DNA of 64,000 nucleotides from Pyricularia pennisetigena. Its lineage: Eukaryota; Ascomycota; Sordariomycetes; Magnaporthales; Pyriculariaceae. The stretch's first letter is position 1; every line of letters starts with the position of its first letter. The translations under genes and the position numbers were made by a program. The stretch lies in assembly GCF_004337985.1 (NCBI RefSeq), contig NW_021940920.1:666549-730548 (forward strand), given 5' to 3'. The notes beneath the pieces are model-generated. The model saw nothing but the letters and a program-made list of their open reading frames with translations, had not been told where the DNA came from and searched no databases. Below, one piece after another: positions 47,201-58,978 of the stretch.

Positions 47201-50200
47201 TTTTTTTTTTTTTTTTTTTTTAGCAAAAAAGTTCTTGAGGATTGAAGCTTGTCGCTCGCTCAGGGAGGAGAAATCATCCCCCTCCCCCTCCCTTCCCCAT
47301 CCCCTGCACCAGGAAAGGGAGAGGAAACACCCAGACTCTCGACACGGCCCGATTCCGACAATCATGAGACCCCTACGGGAGCATCCATCAGCGCCGATGG
47401 GGGGGTTGCAAGGTGTCCCTCGGCTTTAGTTCAAATCTGGGTTTGGAGTCCGAGAACAATCGACCATGTTCTGTATGCCTATCCCCGTGGTAGGTTGTAC
47501 TAACCGGCTTGGGAGGACACATGGGAAGAGTGGATAGGTTGGGAAGGGGGCCAACCACCGGCACATGGTTGCTACCAAACAAGATTGATTACGAGAAAAA
47601 CAAAAAGACTCGGGTATGCCGATATTTTCTTTATCAAGATAGTAACCTTAGAGTACGACACAGCCGTAGCTACACTTCGTTCCAGATAGTGAGTAATCTG
47701 TAAAGGGACGCCGCAGTCTCGGTGTAGCCCCCGCCACATCCCGCCCAACCCCCCAAGACTAGAGACGCTTTCGACCTGCAGCACACCTATCGCAACTTTG
47801 GCCCCTGCTTAGGTTTTTGCCCATAGACTGCCTCGAGTCCTCTCCCGGTTTTTAATATACCTGCTGCAGTCATCTGCGGCTAGGATACCGTGACCCCTCA
47901 TACGTCTTCCTCGTGCGAGGTGACAGGAAGTAGTGTAGCAGGAAAACAAAAAAAAAAAAGGCGCGCCAATCACACAGCCAAAGATAGCCATCTGATGAAG
48001 TAGCCAAAATGTAAACCGAGGAGACAGCCTTCGAGCGCAGAAAAGCCCATCAGGAGCTGGCAGGTTGCTGGATTCGACCCCGTTAGCTTTGCATCTCGGT
48101 GATTCCGCCCAAGAGGCTCTTGCAAACCTTTGAGCTTATTCTGCTCTTGCCATCTTCGCTGCTTTCAGATCACTCACATGAAAAGTGAACATTCCGTTGA
48201 TGTACTTATTGTAGACTGGGCTGGAGTTGTCTCCTGATTGCGAATGGACGTTGTGTCAAGAGAAATGGAGTTGCCGCTTATCATTCTGAGGAGACAAATA
48301 TCCCACGTAAGTTTACGACTCCAACGTCACCTGCTCATTCAACTGCCTGCTAGACACAACCCTTGTAGTGTACGGTTTGGCAAACGTAACTGTGATGACC
48401 GCCTTACTCTTTGTCAACCGGAGCTATTTGACTGATGCGCAAACGGACTGGCTTCATATTGATTGGTATGTAGCGCCCATCACTTCCTTGACCATCTTTC
48501 AAAACGCTAAAAGACGCAGTCCCCAAATCAGGTCCAACATATCAGGACCTAGATCTAGGTCACGTTCTCTCTCGTTTCGATTAGGAGATCACCCATCCCT
48601 CTCAGCAAACCTCCATAAAACCACCGAGAGGTCGATTTGAACACCGCATTGGGAGTGATAACTCTTGTCCTGAGGACTCAATATCCATCAGAATCCACCT
48701 CGCGAGAATCCTGACTGCAAGTCATGTCCAGCTCATCAGTACCATGTTTGGCATCAAAGTGGGCAAAAGAAAGCACAGCCAGCGTCTCGGACGAACGAGG
48801 CAACGTGGCTGGCGGTGCTTGCGCATCGCTGAACCTGACTTTCAGAGTGAATTCAAGATTGGCTCGAGCTTCACAACCAACAATGAGTGATGGTAACAAG
48901 CGCCTCTGCAGCCTGATTCTGGAAAGAGGACTGCGGTTTTACACACCGCGGCTCTCCAAGACCTCTGACACATCCCCCCAAGGACGCATCCATGGCCTGC
49001 GTTGGGCGTCGCCGTCGACTCAAGCCCGGCATAGGTCCACAAATGGGCTGAACATCCAGGCCTGACTGTACCGACAGTCGAGCTGGACCTGGCCAGAGAT
49101 CGCAAGATCAATTGTCGTTCTCAGGTAGGTATCCAGCGCCATTTGCTTTCCAGTCGTGTGTGACCCCGTGAGAGGGCAGATCTCATGTTCCTTTCCTGGC
49201 GAGCTCGTCGATACCTTGCAAGTCTTCTGACAGCGCAGGAAGCCTCTGACGCAAGACTAGCCAGTTGGATTGTATCACGTTACATGCGCATCGAGATGGC
49301 TCTCGTCGTAAGCTGTGTCGGCCATGAAATATTGCTTCTTAGCACAGGTCTGGGTCTGGTTCATTTTGCTCTCAGTGAAGGCATTGCGACGCCATCTTCC
49401 TCGGTTTCATTTTGGGAGGGGGAGCTTTAATTAGACACTCGACTCCTGGAGTGTAACTGCCCTGGGCAAGTTTCTAGTTCCAAGACGGCCTGGGTGATTA
49501 GAAGAGTTTGACGGGGGAGTTTGGCGCAAGGCCTGTTGGGTGCGTGGAGTGACTGAAGAAAAAAAAAAAACTCGCAGTTCGTTGGCGGTTGGTTTCCTGG
49601 CACGTTTCGGACAGGAAGGAAAGTGCATGTGGCGTCGTTCCCTCGGTTGGTTGTGTCGTAGCAGGACTGGGTCGACAACCACGAGTGTGCGTTACACTGC
49701 AGCAACACCAAAGTTGGCGCTTTCTTTTGCTTTCCCAACGCAACTTCAGGGACAAAAAGACCGATACCCATTGGGGTCCGTCTCTCGTAACGCCAGCCGC
49801 AAATGATGATGGGCACAGTCAACCACACCTTGAGAATTTTGTCATGTTACACAGCATGCACTCGAAGGCTACCACTGTTCAGCTTTTCCCAGCTTCTAAT
49901 CAAGGTTTCGATGCTGTGTTGTGGTTCCCCCTCTATATTTTTGTTCAGGCTGACGAGCTCAGAACTCTACTGACGCCACTGTCAGCCATCACGATACAAA
50001 AAAAAAAAAAAAAAAGAACGTTAATGCCCAGATCTCATTTGACGGAGAAACCAGGCTCCGTAGTTTCTATCGTCGGCGTTGGATTCTTACTTGGAACCGC
50101 AAGGATGCTTGTGGAGGATTTTTTTCTAATTATCGAGAACCATGCCGATCCGCCGCTTGCGCAATAGTGTCGAATTTTCTTTTCTTCCTCGCTGAGACCA

Positions 50201-51599
50201 AAAGCCGGTCGATCTAGACTTTTGATAGAACTGCCTTAATCACGTTCTACCAGAGATTCGTGCTGCTTCTAATAGAGTATGATCCATTCAGCTTCTCAAT
50301 TTAGGATAAAAAAGGGGGGTTGCGGAAGGTGGGAAACAAAGTAGGTGACGTACATCGGGAGTTAATAATAAATAAATATACAAAATACGCTAAAAATCAA
50401 TTTTCTGCAGAGATTCCATGACAAGGTAGCAAAGAAATGCATGTCACAGAAAGTAACGTTGGTGTCGGATTGCAGTAGAAATACAAAAGAAAAAGAAATC
50501 CTGCAGAACCCCTTCCCAGTCCGAGAGGAAGTGAACCAAGCAAACCTCGGCCGCGTCGATTTCCCGCTCTACCCGTCCAGCCGTCTTTCTCCTTCCCCAA
50601 TTGCCCCTTTTTTTATCCCAGGAAAAAAAAGATCTCTGGAGCTTCCGGGCTGATGTGCACTTCGGTTTCAGCTCCTCAGCCCGGAAGCGAAACAAAAGGC
50701 CTGGAGAAGGAGATTTGAAAAAGCAATAGTAAAAAGATCCTGATCATTGGCAAAACGGTAAGCGAATCGAAATATTGTTCTTGATTGAGAAGGGGCATGC
50801 AAAAGAAAAAGCAAAAGAAAAGAAAAGGAACGATTGCGTGGATAACAAAAAAAAAAACCACCTTGCCACCCCCGACCACTGCCGCACTCAAGTGCACCTC
50901 GTGCACCGCCCGTGGCGCGGAGAGTTGACGGATGTCTTGATGCCCCCCCGGACGATCGCCACGAGACACGGCAAAAGTTGATTTGCACATTCTTTTCTCT
51001 TGGTAGAAGGGTCTAGGGCGTGTACCTGATTTCTTGGAATATTTTAACCATCGCCATTGGGTTAGATTGTCTAACTGCTCAAGCAAATCAAAACATCAGA
51101 ATCTCACCTGTCGCTCATCCCATGTGTGGGGTTTGATGCTCTGCCAACCCTGCACTCTCGGTCTGATGTACTTTACTGTCCTTGCTGTAAATGTGTACAT
51201 GTGTACGTGTGTACGTACATAGTTATATACCGAGATCTTCACGCAAACCACATATCGTAGATGTCCATCAGGCTAGACTAAACAAGAGTCCATGTACCCC
51301 AGCTTTTACCCAGCGGTTGGGACCTGCATCGTACTTGGCTGCAGGGGTTGGTTATCAAGGAGCATGCCAGTTGAGCCCCCTTCTTTGCCGCCCCCCTATA
51401 ACCGATCCGTGTGGCTAGGACAAACAAGGTCGATTTTTTTTTTCTATTAATGCCAATGGAACAAAGTGGCTATTTTGAAGGGAGGCTTTCGTGTTGTGGG
51501 TTTATGGCGTCCTGGCAAACGTGATTTCTCCCCCGCATCGGTGACCGCCGGTTACGAGGCGCCTCGCTACTACTCATGGTGACAAAAATCCTCTCCACC

Positions 51600-51600
<1 letters not shown>

Positions 51601-51630
<30 letters not shown>
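51601..51630 (+). repeat. poly-A tract, 30 nt
   Basis: Uninterrupted A run, about 300 nt beyond the 3' end of small-protein copy B. Confidence 0.9.
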
Positions 51631-51631
<1 letters not shown>

Positions 51632-51934
51632 CATACAACACCCGCCCAAAAAAAAGGTTCAGCCGTATGGGACTAGATGTAAAGACCGAAAACCAGGCTC
51701 CGATGCTGACCAGCAAATCAATAACTCCAAAAAAATCAAAACCGGGGCAAAAAAAAAATCATCACGGTTACGCCTATTTCCTTTTTTTCCCTGTACATGC
51801 CAAAAAAAGAAACCCCAAGCCCAAATATTCAAACCAATGCCCTGATCATCATCCTACAAGTTTATCGTTATCTTACAAGCAGCCACATGTATCCCAGCCA
51901 TGTGGACAGCTGATGAACAACACGGAAAACTCCG

Positions 51935-52398
51935 TCACCGAGGCTTGTACAGGCCAAAGCACGCCCGTGAGCCCTCCTGCGGCTTGGAAGGCATCCAGGC
52001 AGGTTTTGGCATTTGCTGCTCTTTACAATAGGCTGGAAAAGCGGAGGGTATTTTTTTTTTTTTGTGTAGTCCCCTGGTTTAGCAAGGCCGTCATCCCCGA
52101 CCGTCACCTGGAGAGAGCTCTCGGGGGAGAGTCGTGGAGGGGCATACTCACAACAGAGGGAGTCGTTGGTGGTGTGATAGCGGATCTCTGGCCGGCATCT
52201 GATGTGTGACTGCAGTGCTCCTCTGTACCGGCTGCACCACTCCGACACGATGGTCCTGCAGTGGCCGCAGCTGTACTCCATCTGTGCGCAAGCTGTTGGT
52301 TAGCATGTATAAACTAGCCAGGGGGGAAGGAGTGCTTGATGGAGACGACGGGTGAGAGCCGGTGAGTTAAAAGGGCTTACGTATTGGTACGTGCACAT
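51935..52398 (-). CDS. Small cysteine-rich protein, copy B
   Basis: Three exons on the minus strand: 52398-52381, 52281-52152, 52032-51935, 81 residues. Exon 1 is 18 nt and exon 2 is 130 nt, exactly as in copy A, with the same phases. Donors GTAAGC and GTGAGT, branch sites GCTAAC and GCTAAAC, acceptors CACAG and TTCCAG. The protein begins MCTYQYMEYSCGHCR, continues IVSEWCSRYRGALQSHIRC, then D-S-L-C-S-Y-C and a PAWMP segment. Cysteines are at 2, 11, 14, 22, 35, 49, 52 and 74, with His13 and His32. Compared with copy A it has an extra Cys14 forming C-x-x-C with Cys11. The unspliced frame runs on with an unrelated tail, so a prediction from the open frame alone would be wrong. Function unknown; metal binding is inference. 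Confidence 0.78.
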
Positions 52399-54133
52399 GA
52401 TGGCGGAGGTGTATCTCTTCTAGGTGGAGAAGTTTTCGATATCTGATGGGCGTGGGGGGGAAAAGCTGTTTGCTGGTAGCAAGCCAGTCTCTGACTCGAT
52501 GCTAGCTGCTTCCCAAAGATCTCGACTCTCCACAAAAAGGACCCCTTACAACGAAAAGGTAAAGAGCCGGTAGATTCTTGGGTAGCAACGGTTCTAGGGA
52601 AAACGAGTAAAAAAAAAACAAAAAACAAAGAGGCAAGAGGCTGTGTAGCGAAGAAAAGAACAAATGTGGAATGCTTTGTGGGGTGTTTGAATGGTCCCCC
52701 TTTTTTTGCTTTGTTTAAAAGGCAGGCAAGTCGACATGATATAAGAGAAGTTAGGAGGACAGCGGGATTTCAGGGAGCATGATATCGCGAGCAACAAGCC
52801 TCAAAATGATGAGTAAAAAGAAAACAAAAATAAAGAAAAACAAGGCCCTCGACGCCGAGCAGTTGTGACAAACGTTCAAAATGGCGCTTTCGCCGCGCCG
52901 CGCGCACCCGTGCCAACCAGCCATGAAATTTATTGATTCTTTTTTTTTTTTTTTTTTTTCCCCCTCTCTCTGTCTCTGTCTCTCGAGGCAAGCCTCCCCA
53001 CGATGCGACTGGCAGGGCTTGGATGGGGGGAAAAAGGAAAGGAGAACTTTGCTGCTGCATGCATCATGGATTCGGGCCTGCAGGTGATTAATGGCCGAAT
53101 CAGCAAAGTGATTGGTGATGGGGGTTCGAGTGAAAAAGCAGTCGCCTTGTAAAGTTGACTGATCACAAATCTTGGTGAACCAGGGAGAGAGCGCAGGAAA
53201 AGCGGCGATTTGTTAGCGTGCCAGAGAAGGCGACAAGGGGGCAAAGGGTTGTCGCAAGATCCTTGTTTTTCAATGAGATCCCTGACAAGATATTGGAGGG
53301 TATGGCCGTTCTTTGTTGTTGTGGTTGACTGCGCCGAGTGCGTGTGGAATTTTTTTTTTTTTCGCCCTCCTATCAAGGTCTCTAATTGGTATTAAAAACA
53401 CAATAATTAGTAGCTCGACGTAATGGTAAATGCTGGATGATTGCGACTGGTTAGACTAGATCGAATCCTGCCCGATTCGGTCTAGGGTGACGCCATACAA
53501 CCAAAAGACATCAATGCTGTAATTATATATCTCACTTTATAGCCCTGCCCATGCTTCTCCAGATAGCTAAGGTAGGAATTAGCCAGGAAGAACAGAAAAA
53601 GAAACTTGGAGACGAAAAAAGAACTCTACTCCCCAACTTAATATAGGGGAAATAAAAGAAACAAGATGGTTACTCTGAATGGCCAGGGTTAAGCTGGAAC
53701 AAGCCTCAGCCTTTTTTGCCTGTTCATCGGCTTCTTGAGCATAGACATACACTATTGAAAGGGAGGGGGAAAGAGAGAGAGAGAGAGCGAGAGCAACCAC
53801 AAAGAGAACGAAAGCAGGAATTTTGCAAAAAAGAAATGTGCAAACTTCCCATCAGAGAGATCCTTCATGCCCAGGTCTCCCCCTCCAGTCAGTCATGCAA
53901 ATTGTGGACTCCAAGATCAAATGGCCCGTTATTCGGATTCATGCTAAGCAAAACAATTCTTTTTTTTGGATTTGACCGGCATCCCATAGAGACCAGACCG
54001 GTCATTTGCAGAGAGCAAAGCAAACTCCAAGTCCCGAGAAAGCGATTATTCTTTTACGCCGCCCAATACAGAGCCACAGGACCCAGGGGCGGGCTCGGCC
54101 AAATTTCCCGCCTTTTAGTGATTTTGTCTCAAC
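52399..54133. other. Intergenic region upstream of copy B and the bZIP gene
   Basis: Divergent promoter region of about 1.7 kb with poly-T (52939-52959, 53350-53361) and a GA-rich patch (53770-53795). No gene recognised. Confidence 0.5.
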
Positions 54134-54672
54134 ATGAAGGCGAGCAACTTGAGAAACATTCTCAACCCGCTAGATCAGCAGCATCTGAATGCGGAATATA
54201 CCACGGTCCCACCGCGAACGACGACTTTGGCAGCAGCAGCCACTACGACGACGACAACGACGACACCAGCGGCCGTGGCTGCAGCAGTAGCAAGTAGGAA
54301 TGCGCTGTCTAACGCGGCCCCGAGAACTCTTGTCGGGCTCAACGACAGTCATCCATCCACAATAGCAGCAGCAGCGGCAACGGCAACGGCAACAACACCA
54401 TCTTCCTCTTGTTCGGTATTTCCCGCACCACACCGCTTCCCGTCACGAGAGGACAGGTCCCTATCTCCTCGAATACTCCCTCAGGCCACGCAGGAATGGG
54501 ACCGGCAGAGGCTGCTGCCCGCCATCAATGGGCTAGGCACGCCACACCCAAGCCCCCTAGTCCTGCCGCTTCCCAGGGACATGGCAGTCCAACAACAGCA
54601 GCAGTCTCCCGCAAGCAGCCGAAGCGTCTCCGTCACAACCCCGCAGGCCCGCCATCCGAAGCAGGAATTCCC

Positions 54673-54708
<36 letters not shown>

Positions 54709-55417
54709 GAAGCAGCTGGCTCTGCCATCCGCATCATCCCCATGGAGCAGCACGGGTCACGGGGCCACTCCACGCCGGCTGTTGTCCCCTTTCGGTGGCG
54801 ACATTGCAGCTCAGGGGACGCCTTCGCCCTTTTCCAGCAACGCCATGTCGCAGGCCCTCGACCGGCAGCAGCCACCGGCATCTCTGGCCGCGACATCGAC
54901 CAACACAGCTAGCACCAGCAGCATCGGGAGCAGCGTTGACAGCAACAACGCGGCAGCAGCAGCAGCAAACTCGGCATTCCCCAGCACCACCACCCCCCGA
55001 GGCCGCCCACCGCTGTACAGCCGCGGGTTCTGGATACGGGACGACCAAGTCCGGGAGCCTGTCATCTCCGTACCGCTGGTCGGGGGCGGTGGAGGCGGCG
55101 TTGGCTTGGGGCTGGGCGTGGGTGTGGGCGCCATCGAGTGCACGGTGGATCTGAAGCAGGGCTCGGCGGCGGCGGACGCGAAGCGGAGGCGAGACGCGCG
55201 GGCGGCGCAGCGCTGCCGAGACCGCAAGCGCATGCACAACCTCAAGACGGAGCAGGAGCTGGCCCGGTGTCAGCGCCGCGTCGCCCAGCTGTCGCACGAG
55301 GTCGACCAGCTGCGCAGGCGCAACAAACTCCTGCTGGACATGATGCCCGCGGCCCTGCGGGAGGACGCCGAGCGGGCTGGCTCGCCCGTGACGTCGCCTT
55401 TTCCTGCTGACGATTAA
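54134..55417 (+). CDS. bZIP transcription factor with atypical basic region
   Basis: Single-exon, 427-residue nuclear regulator. The N-terminus (MKASNLRNILNPLDQQ) is followed by long Ala, Thr, Ser and Gln low-complexity runs, including ten CAG-coded Gln at 54674-54703. The bZIP domain is C-terminal. VDLKQGSAAADAKRRR leads into the basic region (350-368, KRRRDARAAQRCRDRKRM) and a zipper with heptad Leu386, Leu393 and Leu400. The lead-in resembles the MeaB/Cys-3/Zip-like fungal bZIP group, where I expect RNA-x-SARFR; here the conserved Asn is Asp354 and SARFR is replaced by AQRCR. The DNA specificity is therefore hard to predict. A 325-codon open frame on the opposite strand is a shadow of the GC-rich codon use. 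Downstream of the stop lies a TG repeat. Confidence 0.88.
54674..54703 (+). repeat. (CAG)10 coding for polyglutamine
   Basis: Ten perfect CAG codons inside the bZIP gene, followed by alternating AAG and CAG. Confidence 0.95.
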
Positions 55418-55476
55418 GACTGGTGATTTTTTCCCTGTGTACGAGTGGTTTTTTTTTTTTTTTTGTTTGTCGTCGA

Positions 55477-55517
55477 GTGTGTGTGTGTGTGTGTGTGTGT
55501 GTCTGTGTGTGTGTGTG
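55477..55517 (+). repeat. (TG)n microsatellite
   Basis: About 20 TG units with one TC interruption, 60 nt after the bZIP stop, likely within its 3' untranslated region. Confidence 0.9.
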
Positions 55518-58276
55518 GGCGACAAGGAGGGGAGATGGGATACAAGAACGGCAGGAGCTGGTTTTCTGTTTGGTTTTTCTTTCTTTCTTCGTCTTGCAGA
55601 AAGGATGAATTCTTGGGTTGAAACTGATGTGGTTTTTCTACAACAGCTACAGTGTTTCTTGTTTTTTTTTCTTTGGATGTTTGGGTAACGGAATCTTGGA
55701 GTATCAGGCACAGGTTTGGGTTATTGGGATCAGGCCGTTTCACATAATGGTACTATTGCAAAGGGAAGAAAAGGGCCGGTCCGTGTATTATTACTATCTT
55801 GTTACTTTGCCCCCCCGGAGTCGATGTTTGATAGCGAGTCCTTTTGCACTCAAAAAAATGTACATGTAGACGCTGGAAATATAGCGTCAAAAATTCACTG
55901 AAAACTGGTTCGCCAACAAAGCTTACTTTGCGGAGAGTTTTCCAAGTCTTGCGTTATATGCAGCCCTACGTCTGATGCACATGGGACGAGTCAGTTTGGC
56001 ACTCGGACATGTTGGACAGGGTGGACCGGATGACACGAAGCATCTCAGAAGGTTCGGATGCAGCCCATGGACTACTACAAAGTGTGTCATCTACTTTGCC
56101 CGTATGGGTAGTTAGTTCCACAGAGAACGAAAGAGTTTGGTCACCTTCCGAAGCTTATCGTCCCAAACAACTTAGTCTAGTTTACGAGCCGAGGTATGTA
56201 GGGGTGGTCAGCCTGTAAGTGGAACCCAAACATAGACTCAGTCCATCTCGATCAACACCGAGGTAGGCAGTTGCCGTAGTGTGCTTGGCATCAACCCTGA
56301 ATTATCCAATCGTTTCAGCTGCTACTTATACGCACAATATATCTCAACGTCGTAATAGCTACGTTGTATGCTGCATTCCAAGCGGGGTTGAACGTGGGGG
56401 GTAGTTCCCTCCCGCCCTTGCCTTAGTTTCTCCCAAGTCTGCGGCACTTGTATCATTAAAATGATCACCCTAACTAGCGTTTGCTCGATAGATGTCGGAG
56501 AATTAGCTCCGAAAACTCCGTAACGGGCAATAGACCCGATTGCAACCTCCCCGTCATAGAAGCCGCGTCAAAGGCGGGTAGCAAACAAAACACGGGTAAC
56601 TTCACCTGCGGGATCTGGACAAATCTCGATAATCTGTCTCAAACCGGCTAGGATCATCTGCCTTCCCTAGCGTGAGCTATACGGGTAGATATATCCTCTC
56701 ACGAAATGCCGGCGCTGGTTCCAAAGGGATAATGTGCAGCCGAAAGATTCCATGAAGCACAAGCTTGCGAGAATCGTGTGGAGACCATCGGCCCCGAAAT
56801 CCTCTTGAAAACACCATCTCGAAAGGCACGGTGCTCCCAAACGAGTTGGAGCGTGCAAGGGAAGTATATTCAGTTGATGCTGATAGTTTCAGAGCGAAGC
56901 TGCTCCAATGGCGAAAAGAAAACCGCTTCGCAAACACAAATCGGCACTTCTGAAGCGGCCGAAGATTTCGAATTCGTTTTTATATCAGACCAACAAACGC
57001 AATATCCATACCCATCGCGAGGACTCGGATGTAACTAATGCATTTTTGGTTTCAAATATCTTTCCAACCCCCAACTTTGATGCTTCTGGTGGTTGCTGTA
57101 AGGAACACGTCTAGAAGACATGTCACAACTACAGAAGATGATCGGGTTGTACCCATGGAGTAGTCACTTCTTTCGAGCGTAGATTAATATCAGCGGTAGC
57201 TGATTTCAATTCTTGTTAGAGCAAAGTCCCAATTTCAACCTATTTTGAACATGTTCGGCACTCAGGCAGGAGGGAGGATACTGTCAAATCATTAGCTGGC
57301 AAAACCAACGGTGGACCAATCATGGACGAGAGGAAGGTGGTATGAGCACGGAAGCACGGTGAGCTTCACACGCCCAGTTGAAGAATTTGGCCAAGCACAA
57401 ATGCCGCAGTCGACATGTGATAAAAGTTATCGCTGAGACAGAATAGGTCTTTGGAAAATTGCAACGAGTTTCTGGTGTGTGGAGAACGTTAATGTGGTCC
57501 TATTCCAGGCATTTGACTAGCAGTAGAATAGTCTCGCATTCTTGGACAAAATAGTCCCGACATGAGCCAGGGTTCCTAAAAGAAAAAAAGAAAAAAAAGG
57601 GAATATGCAGCTGTACAGAAAGCAAAACAACTTCTTCGAAACGGTTCATTCTGCAGGCGCCCNNAAAAGAAAAAATAAACACAAATACCACCGGCACTCG
57701 GGCCGCGTTTCAATGGCGACAAGCTCAAAGCAAAACATATTTCAGTTGCTTTCTTTTATTCTCCGTCTCTCTTTTTCCAATCTTCTCAGCCTCCATCACC
57801 CACTTGCCACAATGGGCAATGTACATTAGTCAAGCCGGGATCCCTTTTTGCCTCCCCCCCGCTCTCGCAAACGTTGACTAAGCAATGTGTTAAATGATTT
57901 AGGCGACTTACAGAACAATCTGACTCTGTAGCGCCAAGGCTCACCAAATGCTTGGTAAGTGAGTAGGTTTACTTCAGGTACTTGGGCAACCTATCACAAA
58001 AGAAGGTACCCCAAAGGTAAACCCCTAGCAAATCAGCGGTCAACTTTTTCCCATAAACTCCCTCCTGGGGTATATACAGTCGGGAATTTCACGTTTCACG
58101 GCGTCTGTCATCCGCTTTCCTTGCCGTTTCCTTTGCCGTTTCCCTTGCCACCCCCAAAAACTTTGGTGGGCGGGTCGGCTTTTGGTGTTCTCTCTATCTC
58201 TCTCTTTTTTTGGCGTCGCTCTACTTTGCCTCGTCATACAGCTGGCGGGTTCCTGTGGCGCTTTCTGTAAAATTAG

Positions 58277-58310
<34 letters not shown>
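58277..58310 (+). repeat. poly-A tract, 34 nt
   Basis: Longest pure A run in the window. Confidence 0.9.
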
Positions 58311-58312
<2 letters not shown>

Positions 58313-58978
58313 TTTGACTACCTCCACACCGCCCATTGGGAACTCGCCTCCTTCCTGTGTCTATGGGGCATTTTGGGACAAGATAGACTTATGGCTTGCA
58401 TAATGCGCCCATCTCAAATGCCTGAGAAAAAAACTTGTTTTGCTACTATAGAGATTATGAAGCTAAGCTTTTGTCACATTTGAAAAATTGACGAAAAAAA
58501 AGAGGTCGTTGACGTCGGGGGCTGCCGCAAGCAATCTTGTTCTCGCCCACAGTTATCGTTGACGAGTAAAAGGCCAAGGGAATAAACTCCGAGATGGTTG
58601 CCCGGGGATAAAGCCCGATGCGTCAATGTTGTGAAACCCATGCACTTCGGGTCTGGGCGGCTTACTCTTGACCATCCTGGACACATATGCCCTTGACATC
58701 CCCCCCTGTCCTGTAGACATTTCACGATCAACAAAGAGGAATCCTTCTACGAAATTCAAATATTCAAGCATAGGGGGGCTTAAGCATAACTGTCATAAAA
58801 TGCAGGCTAGTCGGCTGACAGAAGGACAAATTGTGTATCATGTAATCAACAAGAAACTGATGTGTACCGAACCCTAGTAAAAACGCCAAGGAAATAGAGA
58901 CAGAGAGAGAGAGACGGAAAGAGACAAAATTTATGAAAATAAATGCTGTCGTGATGACAATGAGAATGCAACAATTCT

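Larger units (their letters stand above)
44309..51934. other. 7.6-kb gene-poor region between the two small cysteine-rich genes
   Basis: No intact gene is supported. The region is A/T-rich with many homopolymers and contains the 201-N gap. Some coding-like pieces occur at 48330-48640 and 48680-49070 (both strands) but could not be joined or assigned. An open frame at 44902-45267 lacks any family signal and ends in poly-T/A. Confidence 0.5.
55418..58978. other. 3.6-kb intergenic region between bZIP and PFA5
   Basis: 3' regions of two convergent genes. It contains a TG microsatellite, long poly-A and a two-base N at 57663-57664. Coding-like short frames at 56765-56960 on both strands could not be assigned. 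No gene or RNA recognised. Confidence 0.5.

Noticed and set aside
46907..47365. Open frame spanning the N gap
   Set aside because: Most of it is N and homopolymer; not real coding evidence.
48330..49430. Coding-like fragments on both strands (for example LANVTVMTALLFVNRSYLTD on plus; LPSLIVGCEARANLEFTLKV on minus)
   Set aside because: Could not be joined by good splice sites or tied to a family; kept only as a remark under the gene-poor region.
53400..53510. tRNA-like B-box sequence (GATCGAATCC) near 53460
   Set aside because: No pairing acceptor stem and no convincing A box at the right distance.
54734..55711. 325-codon open frame on the minus strand opposite the bZIP gene
   Set aside because: It is a shadow of the GC-rich, low-complexity codon use of the bZIP gene, and its own sequence is a run of simple repeats with no domain.
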